Positions 52,293 to 60,166 of a stretch of 64,000 nucleotides of DNA are shown here, one piece after another (position 1 is the stretch's first letter; each line of letters begins with the position of its first letter). The stretch is from assembly GCA_017626095.1 (NCBI GenBank), contig JAGAJL010000018.1:1-64000 (forward strand), given 5' to 3'. Source of the DNA: Lachnospiraceae bacterium (GTDB taxonomy: Bacteria; Bacillota; Clostridia; Lachnospirales; Lachnospiraceae). Under the pieces are notes generated by a model that saw nothing but the letters and a program-made list of their open reading frames with translations, ran no database searches and had not been told where the DNA came from. A program made the position numbers and the translations under genes.

Positions 52293-54709
52293 GACTTCTG
52301 AATTGTCATATTGAAAACTTTGGTAAGCTTCATGATTTTTCCATGGATTTTTCTGCAGGATGCAACACGATTTGTCAGGAAAATGGTTTTGGAAAGAGTA
52401 CGCTTGCCTCTTTTATCCGGGTAATGTTTTACGGCTTTTTGGGAGAAAGTAAACGAAACAATCTGGAAAATGAGCGAAAACGTTACCAGCCATGGCAGGG
52501 AGGCATCTATGGAGGAAGCCTGAGTTTTGAAGTAGGAGAGAGACAGTACTGCCTGAGGCGGGTTTTTCATGATAAAGTGCAAAATGACGAATTTGAATTG
52601 CGCAATCAAAAGACCAATTTGATTTCGACGGATTATACGGAGCGCATCGGAGAAGAATTATTCGGTGTTAATCAGGAATCCTTTATCAGAACGGTTTATA
52701 TCGGACAGAATGATATGGTTACTTCTGCTACGGATGATATCAATGCTAAAATCGGCAATCTGACAGATGATACCAATGACTTGAACCGTTTTGAAGAGGC
52801 TGATAAAAAGCTCACAGACTATATCAATGCGTTGTCACCGAAAAGAAAAACCGGTGCTATCTATAAATTTAAGGAAGAGGCATCTGCACTGCACACACAG
52901 ATTCGGGCTTTGCAGGGGATTGAAGATTCCATAACGCAACAGATGGAATTAATGGAACAAAAGCGGGATGAAATTGCGCATCTGAAAGAAGAACAGAGTG
53001 CTATTTCAAAAAAACAGGAAGAAGCCAGCAAAAAAAAGGATATACAGGCTAAAAAAGAGATTTACGAGCATTTGTGTCAGGAGCTTTTGATGAAAGAAAA
53101 AGAAGTGACAGACTGTGAGAAAAAGCTTCATGACAGTCTACCGGATAAAAATGTTCTGGATGAGATGAGTATCAAACAAAAACAGTCGGAAGAGCTGTAT
53201 GCAAAAATACAACTTACTCAACTACAGGAAAATGAAATTCTCAGAATAAATGAACTGAAAAACTTGTTTCAGAATGAGTCGGATCCGAAAGCAATCATAT
53301 CGGAAATGTCTGCCCGCTGGAATGAGCGTAACACCAAAAAAAGTACACTTCTTATGAAGAAAAGTACGCTTGCAACGTTAATATCATATAAAGAGGCGGA
53401 TAAAAGGAGACAGACAGAAGCGGCAAGAAAGCGTTTTTGGCAACGTCTGATTGTTGGAGTAATACTCTTATTTGCAGGCATAGGCATTGTCGGTTTTTAT
53501 ATGGCAATGAAAGCTTCTTTTTCATCTTCCGGTACGTTATCAACAACGGATACATCATTTGGAAATGCAGGCTTATTGATCACCGGTGTTATTATAGCAG
53601 TTGCCGGTATCATTAGTACCCTGCTTGCCTTTTTACAAAAGAGCAGGAACAACCAGAGTGTATCCATGCCGGAGGAATTAGAGAATCTGGAAAAGGAAAT
53701 CCGAGATGACGAAGAACAGATTCAAAATACGGATATGACGATCAAAACATATTTTACGGATAAGGGGCTTACTTTTTTAGAAAGCGATGTTCAAAGTGAA
53801 TTGCAGAAATTATTGTCGTATGTTGTGGAATATGAACAGCTTTTGGAAAAAGAACAAAAGTCCTCTGTACATGGGGCTGAATTGGAAAACTATGACCGGA
53901 TGCAGGAAGAAATCGGCGCATTTCTTCATCAATTTGAGATGGATGTCACCCCTGCAGATTATGCAAAGAGTATTGTTGATCTAAAGGAAAAGGTTTCTGC
54001 AAAAAAAGGAGCTGTGGATGCTGCAAAAAAGAATTATACAGAATGTCTGCAGAAAAAAGAGCAGTTTGAAAAAGAATATCCGGCTGCGATGCTTATGTCA
54101 GAAACTAAAGATGATTTAGAAAGCTTGGAAGAATTAAATCGCAGATTTAATCAAAATGCGGAAACACTGGAAAATCTTTATCAGACCGCAAGGGATTATG
54201 AGCAGCGTTTAGAAGGACTCAGAGAACAAAATGATTCGTTAAACGAATTGGAAAAACAGTTAGCAAACCTTAACCAGACAATTTCAGAACAAAAACTGCT
54301 TTATGATCGATTGAAATATACGCAGGATTTTTTAAAACAGGCGAAAGAGTCGATGACACAGAAATATGTGGCACCGCTCAAAAACAGCTTTCTACAGTAT
54401 TATGAAGTGGTTGTTCCCAAACGGGATAAAGAGTATTATATGGATGCCAATGCTGACATTACGGTGTTGGAATGCGGAATGCAACACGAGACGACATTCT
54501 TAAGCGCAGGATATCAGGATTTAATCGGACTATGTCTTCGTTTTGCCTTTGCAGATGCCATGTATCCGAATGAAAAGCCCATGTTAATACTTGATGATCC
54601 TTTGGCTAATCTGGATGCAGAAAAAATAGCCGGCGGGAAAAACCTTTTGCAGGAATTGTCGAAGAATTATCAGGTGATTTATTTTACCTGTCACGATACA
54701 AGGAGGTAA
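52289..54709 (+). CDS. YhaN/SbcC-like SMC-type ATPase with membrane hairpin
   Basis: An 806-residue ATPase. The N-terminal half-site has Walker A as QENGFGKST (about 31-39), where Gln replaces the first Gly of GENGFGKST. Long coiled coils at about 170-350 and 460-690 flank two membrane segments (about 382-407 and 427-452). The C-terminal half has FLSAGYQDLIGL (signature) and MLILDDPLANLD (Walker B, about 764). With the SbcD-like subunit it would form a membrane-tethered DNA-end-processing complex. Membrane segments placed between coils where SbcC has its hook are characteristic of YhaN-type proteins. Confidence 0.85.
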   Translation: MRLLNCHIENFGKLHDFSMDFSAGCNTICQENGFGKSTLASFIRVMFYGFLGESKRNNLENERKRYQPWQGGIYGGSLSFEVGERQYCLRRVFHDKVQNDEFELRNQKTNLISTDYTERIGEELFGVNQESFIRTVYIGQNDMVTSATDDINAKIGNLTDDTNDLNRFEEADKKLTDYINALSPKRKTGAIYKFKEEASALHTQIRALQGIEDSITQQMELMEQKRDEIAHLKEEQSAISKKQEEASKKKDIQAKKEIYEHLCQELLMKEKEVTDCEKKLHDSLPDKNVLDEMSIKQKQSEELYAKIQLTQLQENEILRINELKNLFQNESDPKAIISEMSARWNERNTKKSTLLMKKSTLATLISYKEADKRRQTEAARKRFWQRLIVGVILLFAGIGIVGFYMAMKASFSSSGTLSTTDTSFGNAGLLITGVIIAVAGIISTLLAFLQKSRNNQSVSMPEELENLEKEIRDDEEQIQNTDMTIKTYFTDKGLTFLESDVQSELQKLLSYVVEYEQLLEKEQKSSVHGAELENYDRMQEEIGAFLHQFEMDVTPADYAKSIVDLKEKVSAKKGAVDAAKKNYTECLQKKEQFEKEYPAAMLMSETKDDLESLEELNRRFNQNAETLENLYQTARDYEQRLEGLREQNDSLNELEKQLANLNQTISEQKLLYDRLKYTQDFLKQAKESMTQKYVAPLKNSFLQYYEVVVPKRDKEYYMDANADITVLECGMQHETTFLSAGYQDLIGLCLRFAFADAMYPNEKPMLILDDPLANLDAEKIAGGKNLLQELSKNYQVIYFTCHDTRR

Positions 54710-54727
54710 GAAGTGTGGTATAATGGT

Positions 54728-54782
54728 ATGATACCACGACGTGTGGAGCAATCCCAGGGTATCAAAGGGGCAAAAGGTCATA
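54728..54782. repeat. Dispersed GGGGCAAAA-type motif, copy 5
   Basis: ATGATACCACGACG and GGGGCAAAAGGTCATA (54767-54782, an exact 16-base match to copy 2) with CCCAGGGTATC between. It seems rearranged or expanded compared with copies 1-3. It lies between the SMC-like gene and the phosphoesterase. Confidence 0.55.
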
Positions 54783-54861
54783 TTTTCAAACTTGTATGGA
54801 AAAGTATGACTTGGGATTTGCAAATCATGAGAAGGAATGTAATGTTTACGAGGTGGCAAAA

Positions 54862-55791
54862 ATGCACTATGTGATTGGAGATGTGCATGGCTGCTATGAT
54901 GAATTGGCAGCACTTTTAACAATTATTGAGAGAAAAGATAAGGAAGCCAGATTTATCCTTTTGGGGGATCTGATTGACAGAGGTCCCAAGGTATGGGAAG
55001 TTTTATATTGGGCTCAAAAGCATATTTCATTGAATGGAAAATATCAATGCATCCGGGGAAATCATGAGCAGTTAGCACTTACCTGGTATGTGGCAGATTA
55101 TTTGCCCTGGTATGAAGAACAGGGCTTCTATTTTCCCAAGGAACCGGTTCCGGAAACGTATTATGATTTTGCAGAGGTACTTGAGAAAAAAGGGATTCGT
55201 GAAAAAGGTAAAATCGAGCCGATTATGCAGTTATTTGAAAAACTTCCTTCGTCAAAAAAAATAACTGTGACGAGTGAATGGGGCAAAGAGGTGACCTATC
55301 GTCTGGTTCATGCATGGTATGATTACGAAGAAACCAATGAAGGAAAGCAGTTTTATACCAATCTGGAAAAAAGATGCGATTACATCAATGAAAATCCTGA
55401 TGAAATTATCATACATGGTCATACTTGTACTGTAGATCAGGAATACATTTCCCAGGATGAAAAGCCGGACAGGCCCGGAATGATTGCATACCGCAAAAAC
55501 TCTATTAATCTTGACGGCGGATGTTGTTTTTCCAAACGTTTTGATTATCCCTGCATGCTTTGTGCTATTTGTCTGGAAACGCTCGAAGAGATTTATCCGG
55601 ATACACTGGAAAACCGTTTTTACAAAAATGCCGACAAATTAATTTCCATGGAAGAGGCGAAAAAAAGAGCGGATGCGTATCGTGATAAATATATGAAAAA
55701 AGAGAATCCTCATAGGAAAGAAATGTTAAAAATGTTGCAGGGAAGCAAAAAAAGAGAGAAAAAAGTGAAACAAAATGAAGCAAAATTATAA
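54862..55791 (+). CDS. Metallophosphoesterase (PPP/ApaH-like)
   Basis: A 309-residue phosphoesterase with all family motifs: YVIGDVHGC (about 3-11), LGDLIDRGP (about 34), RGNHEQ (about 67), LVHAWY and IHGHT (about 190). It is similar in kind to bis-nucleosyl tetraphosphatases and bacterial PPP phosphatases. ATG 54862 is chosen because GAGGTGG lies upstream; the frame could extend 22 codons to 54796. The C-terminal 35 residues are very basic (KKREKKVKQNEAK), a possible nucleic-acid contact. It overlaps truA by 17 bases. The truncated gene at 8449 belongs to the same superfamily. Confidence 0.87.
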   Translation: MHYVIGDVHGCYDELAALLTIIERKDKEARFILLGDLIDRGPKVWEVLYWAQKHISLNGKYQCIRGNHEQLALTWYVADYLPWYEEQGFYFPKEPVPETYYDFAEVLEKKGIREKGKIEPIMQLFEKLPSSKKITVTSEWGKEVTYRLVHAWYDYEETNEGKQFYTNLEKRCDYINENPDEIIIHGHTCTVDQEYISQDEKPDRPGMIAYRKNSINLDGGCCFSKRFDYPCMLCAICLETLEEIYPDTLENRFYKNADKLISMEEAKKRADAYRDKYMKKENPHRKEMLKMLQGSKKREKKVKQNEAKL

Positions 55792-56515
55792 AATGATATT
55801 GTCTTATGACGGGACCCGCTTTTACGGTTGGGAACATCAGCCGACGACAGATATGACGATTCAGGGCAAAATGGAGAGCGTCTTGTCGCTTATGGTTCAA
55901 TCGGAGGTTGAAGTTATCGGATGCGGGCGCACAGATGCAGGTGTGCATGCTAAGAACATGGTCTGCAATGCACACTTTGATACACAGATGAATACAGATG
56001 AAATCCGTGATTATTTAAACCGCTATCTGCCGGATGACATCTGTGTCAAAGAAGTGCGCATTGCTTCGGATCGCTTCCACAGCCGCTATAATGCAATAGG
56101 GAAAACCTATTGCTACACCTGCTATATCGGAGATGTGAAGCCGGTTTTTAATCGGAAATATGTATACGTATTGGATCAGAAACCGGATATTCAGGAAATG
56201 AAAAAAGCGGCAGAATATTTAATCGGCACGCATGATTTTGCCAGCTTTTGCAGCAATCCCCGTATGAAAAAATCAACGGTCCGCAAGGTTGACCGGATTG
56301 AGATCCAAAAAAGGGGAGATCTTCTGACCTTGACGTTTCACGGTAGCGGATTTTTACAGCATATGGTTCGGATTTTGACAGGAACGCTATTAGAGGTCGG
56401 TTTTGGGAAGCGGACAGCGGAAAGCGTTTTGGAGTTGATTGATGCAAAAGACCGAAAGCTTGCTGGTTTTACAGCTCCGGCAAAGGGACTTTGTATGATG
56501 CAGGTTGATTATTAG
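55775..56515 (+). CDS. truA: tRNA pseudouridine synthase A
   Basis: A 246-residue enzyme that makes pseudouridine at positions 38-40 of the tRNA anticodon arm. The catalytic Asp is in GCGRTDAGVHA (about 48-58). ILSYDGTRFYGWEHQP at the N-terminus and FLQHMVRILTGTLLEVG near the C-terminus are family hallmarks. It begins inside the end of the phosphoesterase gene and has no strong ribosome site of its own, so it depends on coupling. Motifs are complete. Confidence 0.95.
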   Translation: MKQNYKMILSYDGTRFYGWEHQPTTDMTIQGKMESVLSLMVQSEVEVIGCGRTDAGVHAKNMVCNAHFDTQMNTDEIRDYLNRYLPDDICVKEVRIASDRFHSRYNAIGKTYCYTCYIGDVKPVFNRKYVYVLDQKPDIQEMKKAAEYLIGTHDFASFCSNPRMKKSTVRKVDRIEIQKRGDLLTLTFHGSGFLQHMVRILTGTLLEVGFGKRTAESVLELIDAKDRKLAGFTAPAKGLCMMQVDY

Positions 56516-56621
56516 TCTTTATTTGATAAAATCCGTGCATGTTGCCAAGGGGTTACGGTGAAAGAAAATAGAACTTTCATTACTATTTCTGTCTTGGTCT
56601 GCTCGCGGAATGGAGATTTAT

Positions 56622-57911
56622 ATGAATGATCTGAATTGGGTCTATGCTACTTGTTTTGAAACCGTTTTCAAAGCAATACAGGTAAATGCATTGACAGGAG
56701 AATATAATATTATCAAACGCCCACAGGATGAGTTTTATCTGAATATCCCCAAGATGGGAAATATTGAAGCTTATGCAAAAATGATTACGAATTCCGGACT
56801 GATTTATTCTGCTGATATTTCAGACTTTTATTTTCATTTCAATCCGGTCTATATTCGCAGAACGATTCGGCACGGAGAACATCACAAGGTTCATACGTTT
56901 CGGCGGAAAATGGGAGACCATTACGTATGGGTAACGTTTGAGATTATTATTCCGTCTTCTTATTCGGAAAGTAATCCTTATGTGCTATACATCTGGAAAT
57001 TGGCGGACAATGATTCCAGAGGGTTAGAGGATGCTATGCGAATGTTATCCAATGTATATCGCAAGATTATCCGCATCAATCTTTCTGAAGATACCCATCA
57101 GGAGATTAAGGTCCATTACAATAGGAATGAAACAGATCATGGTATGTCTGTCAAGATGTCCGAGTGGTTTCGTAAATTTGCTGAAGCAGGATACGTACAT
57201 GCAGATGATCTGGAAGCTTTTTGTGAATTTACTTCTATTCACAAAATCCGTATGCATTTCAGACATAGTAAAGAAAGCTTGGAGTTGGTATATCGTCGGA
57301 GGGAAGACGATGGAGAATTCCGCTGGGTTTCTATGGAACTGATACCCAGTGTGGAGTATAGTCCGCATAATCAGGTTGTAATTCTTTATATTCGTGATGT
57401 CAATGATATGTATTCCTTGGAATTACAAAGAAAAAATGAAGCCGATTTTTTCCGGGAGCGGGATATGCTGACCGGATTTTACAATCGCAATCGTTTTAAA
57501 GAAATGTGTAAGGAATATGAGGCTGCTCCGCCGAGAAAAACCGTGGCCGTATTATTTGCAGACATAAACGGATTAAAGATTCTAAATGAAACAGAAGGTA
57601 ATGACGCGGGCGATAAACACATACAATTTTTTGCCGAACTGTTATGTACCTTTTTTCATAAAGAATATTGCTATCGGATTAACGGTGACGAATTTGTGGT
57701 TGTGATACCTGAGATGTCCAAAAGGGAGATTTCGTTTAAAACCAAAAAAATGCGAAGTGTATTTCGTAAAGAATATGATTGGATTGCAGCAGTTGGTTAT
57801 GGATTTGCACAGAAGCCGGAAACCCTTCATGAAATTATCCGGGATGCGGAATCTTCCATGTATATGGATAAGCATGAGTACTATCGTTTTCATCCGCGCT
57901 ATACTTATTGA
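56622..57911 (+). CDS. PAS-like plus GGDEF-type protein with NGDEF motif
   Basis: A 429-residue signalling protein. The N-terminal 280 residues seem to hold two PAS-like sensor folds (the repeated pattern FRRKMGDHYVWVTFEIIIPS and RRREDDGEFRWVSMELIPS). A linker helix leads to a GGDEF domain (about 285-429) with DMLTGFYNRNRF, FADINGLKILNE and a signature RINGDEFVVV (about 354), where Asn replaces the first Gly. No membrane segment is seen. Such variants can be active or serve as c-di-GMP-independent effectors. The start has GGAG 6 bases upstream. Confidence 0.85.
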   Translation: MNDLNWVYATCFETVFKAIQVNALTGEYNIIKRPQDEFYLNIPKMGNIEAYAKMITNSGLIYSADISDFYFHFNPVYIRRTIRHGEHHKVHTFRRKMGDHYVWVTFEIIIPSSYSESNPYVLYIWKLADNDSRGLEDAMRMLSNVYRKIIRINLSEDTHQEIKVHYNRNETDHGMSVKMSEWFRKFAEAGYVHADDLEAFCEFTSIHKIRMHFRHSKESLELVYRRREDDGEFRWVSMELIPSVEYSPHNQVVILYIRDVNDMYSLELQRKNEADFFRERDMLTGFYNRNRFKEMCKEYEAAPPRKTVAVLFADINGLKILNETEGNDAGDKHIQFFAELLCTFFHKEYCYRINGDEFVVVIPEMSKREISFKTKKMRSVFRKEYDWIAAVGYGFAQKPETLHEIIRDAESSMYMDKHEYYRFHPRYTY

Positions 57912-57957
57912 TTTAATTCTTTTTGGGTTTTGTGTTTCTACTTTTTGTGGGATGTAA

Positions 57958-58182
57958 GTTGTCCTTCTTGGAAATAATATATCTTTACCGCCGACTTTTA
58001 CGAGGTTTTGTGTCTTTCTTAGCGGCATAAGCGAACAAAATAATGCCCGGTTTTAACTGTTCGAAGACGAAGTCTGAGTTTTGAAACCGGGCATTAAATA
58101 ACATTTTGTGAGCATGCTGCTAAGAAAGACTAAAAACCGAAGTATGAGGCGGCAAAGATATATTATTTCCAAGAAGGACGAC
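57958..58182. repeat. MITE-like palindromic element, long form
   Basis: A 225-base element with inverted arms of about 85 bases (57958-58040 against 58100-58182, the outer 28 bases differing at one position). The centre is another hairpin, ATGCCCGGTTT at 58043-58053 with its perfect complement at 58084-58094. It holds no gene and would fold into a long cruciform. The right arm shares GAAAGACT and CGAAGTATGAGG-type blocks with 33328-33427. Confidence 0.85.
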
Positions 58183-58273
58183 TTGCTGTGTTGCCATAGT
58201 TATAAATGATATAAAAGAAAATGAATAATAAACCTCATATATACCATACTAAGGATAGATGGGAGGTTTTATT

Positions 58274-58705
58274 ATGCAGGATGATACGATTAAATTATTA
58301 AAAGAAGTGGATGCAGGATGTAAGATGGCCATTGACAGCATAGACCGTATGGAAGGATTTCATATGGGACCCGACATGGCACATATGACGGAGTGTTATA
58401 AACAAAAGCATCAGGCACTGCAGCAGGAAGTGACAAAAATGCTTCATGATCATGGGGAAACCGGAAAGGAACCCAATACGATGGCTGCCATGATGTCCAA
58501 AACAACAACGCAATTTAAGATGATGATGAGAGAGGATAATCATCAGGCTGCTAAAATATTGATGGACGGATGTAATATGGGTATACAGTCGTTATCCGAA
58601 TATATCAATAAATATAAAGCGGCATCGAAGGAAAGTATTTCGATAGCAAAGAGTTTGATAAAAACGGAAGAAGATTTTATGTGTGATCTAAAAAAATTTA
58701 TATAA
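58274..58705 (+). CDS. DUF2383-type ferritin-like helical protein
   Basis: A 143-residue helical protein that fits DUF2383, a ferritin-like four-helix family (DDTIKLLKEVDAGCKMAIDSI at the start, MREDNHQAAKILMDGCNMG in the middle). Metal-binding Glu and His pairs are less clear than in rubrerythrins, and the protein is Met-rich (HMGPDMAHM). No function is established; some relatives are linked to spores or stress. It has GGGAGG before ATG 58274. It is flanked by the MITE-like element and a bidirectional terminator. Confidence 0.75.
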   Translation: MQDDTIKLLKEVDAGCKMAIDSIDRMEGFHMGPDMAHMTECYKQKHQALQQEVTKMLHDHGETGKEPNTMAAMMSKTTTQFKMMMREDNHQAAKILMDGCNMGIQSLSEYINKYKAASKESISIAKSLIKTEEDFMCDLKKFI

Positions 58706-58809
58706 TATATTCAATGATGTCAAAGAGAAATGGAAAATATCAGAAGATGAAATGAATTTGATACAAATAACACAGGAATAATAATATAAAGGGTTAAGAA
58801 TATGTATGT

Positions 58810-58859
58810 AAAAACCATCTGGTACTTTTGAGATTGTCTCAGTATCAGATGGTTTTTAT
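58810..58859. terminator. Bidirectional terminator between convergent genes
   Basis: A 12-bp stem (58810-58821 with 58846-58857), A-rich before and T-rich after, ends the DUF2383 gene and the minus-strand aminopeptidase operon. Confidence 0.8.
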
Positions 58860-58864
58860 GCTAA

Positions 58865-60166
58865 TTAACAGGTAAAAATTTTCTCGGATAGTTCGCAAAG
58901 CGCAACCTGATCGCGGATTGCAATCAACTCTCTCGCGGAATGCATGGATAAAAGAAATACTCCTGCATCTACACAAGGGATACATAAGGACGAGCTGATT
59001 ACGGTTCCCAAAGTTGAGCCACCACGCTGATCGGAGCGGTTTACGAATTTGGCATAAGGAATCCCATGCTTTTCACAAATTGCCTGAATGATGCTGGTAT
59101 AGCTTGAATCGGTTGCATAAGACTGCCTTGCAGAAAGCTTGATACAGACACCATCACCCAGACAGAGACGATTGGTTGGGTCATTTTTGTCCGTATAAGC
59201 AGGATGCAGCGCATGTGCCACATCCAGGGATAAGCAAAGACCGCTATTTAGACTGCAATACAGTGCTTCTTTTTCCAAGGACAGACAGGTAAAAATACGT
59301 TCCAAAATCTGTTCTGTAATGCGGGAATCCGCGCCTTGTTTACTCATATTGCCGATTTCTTCATTGTTGTAAAATGCGGAAATGCAGATTAAGTCATTAT
59401 TGGTATTGGCAGAACAAATTGCATCCAGCGCGGAAAGAATTCCTGAACTGTTATCGATTCTGGGTGCTGAGAAAAGTTCATCATTTATTCCGACCGTTTC
59501 ACAAGAATCACAGTTGTATAAAAACAGTTCGTAGTCGAGAATATCTTCTTTTTCACAGTCAAGATTTTGGGCCAGATAAGCGGCAAAATCCGTGCACTCT
59601 TTTTTCTCTTCCAGCATCCAGAGTGGTAACAGATGCGTCTGCGGATTTAGCTTTAGCTCGGAGTTGATGTTCTTATCCATGTGGATGGCAAGTCCGGGGA
59701 TAATGGCAACCGGTTTCTGACTGTCAAAGAGTTGGATGTGCGGTGAAAAAGGATCATCAGATTTCATACAGACTTTGCCGGCGATACCTAAAGGTCTGTC
59801 AATCCAGGTATGGTATACCGCACCACCGTATGGTTCGGTATTTAAACGGACATACTTTTCGTTGATGATGACCGGATTGGGTTTGATCACAAAACCGGGC
59901 CAGTCTGTATGTGCCGTGATCATACGTAACTTCGGAAGATTTTGAGTGGATACATTTCGACCGATGGTAACGGCTAAAAGCGTCGAATCAAAAACCCGGA
60001 TAACATATTTTCCACCCTTTTCCAGTATAAAAGGTTCTTTTAATGTGAGGGGGGAAAAACCGTTTTGTGTCAGTTGTTCCATGATATAGGAACAACAATG
60101 AAAAGGGGAATGTGCCGCGTGGATTAATTTTGAAAGTTCTTTTTGGATTATGGGTTCTGTTTTCAT
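58865..60166 (-). CDS. apeB: M18-family aminopeptidase
   Basis: A 433-residue zinc aminopeptidase. Ligand motifs AHTDWPGF (about 87-94), RIDNSSG (about 236), NNEEIG with the catalytic Glu (about 268) and the final SMHSARELIAIRD His (about 405) are all present. LNTEPYGGAVYHTWIDRPLG is characteristic of M18 enzymes, which remove N-terminal acidic or hydrophobic residues in the cytosol. Its start overlaps the end of the giant membrane protein gene by four bases, so it is the last gene of that operon. Confidence 0.92.
   Translation of the reverse strand: MKTEPIIQKELSKLIHAAHSPFHCCSYIMEQLTQNGFSPLTLKEPFILEKGGKYVIRVFDSTLLAVTIGRNVSTQNLPKLRMITAHTDWPGFVIKPNPVIINEKYVRLNTEPYGGAVYHTWIDRPLGIAGKVCMKSDDPFSPHIQLFDSQKPVAIIPGLAIHMDKNINSELKLNPQTHLLPLWMLEEKKECTDFAAYLAQNLDCEKEDILDYELFLYNCDSCETVGINDELFSAPRIDNSSGILSALDAICSANTNNDLICISAFYNNEEIGNMSKQGADSRITEQILERIFTCLSLEKEALYCSLNSGLCLSLDVAHALHPAYTDKNDPTNRLCLGDGVCIKLSARQSYATDSSYTSIIQAICEKHGIPYAKFVNRSDQRGGSTLGTVISSSLCIPCVDAGVFLLSMHSARELIAIRDQVALCELSEKIFTC

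Noticed and set aside
54796..54861. Upstream start of the phosphoesterase gene
   Set aside because: The 22 extra residues lie before the normal family start, and a good ribosome site precedes 54862.
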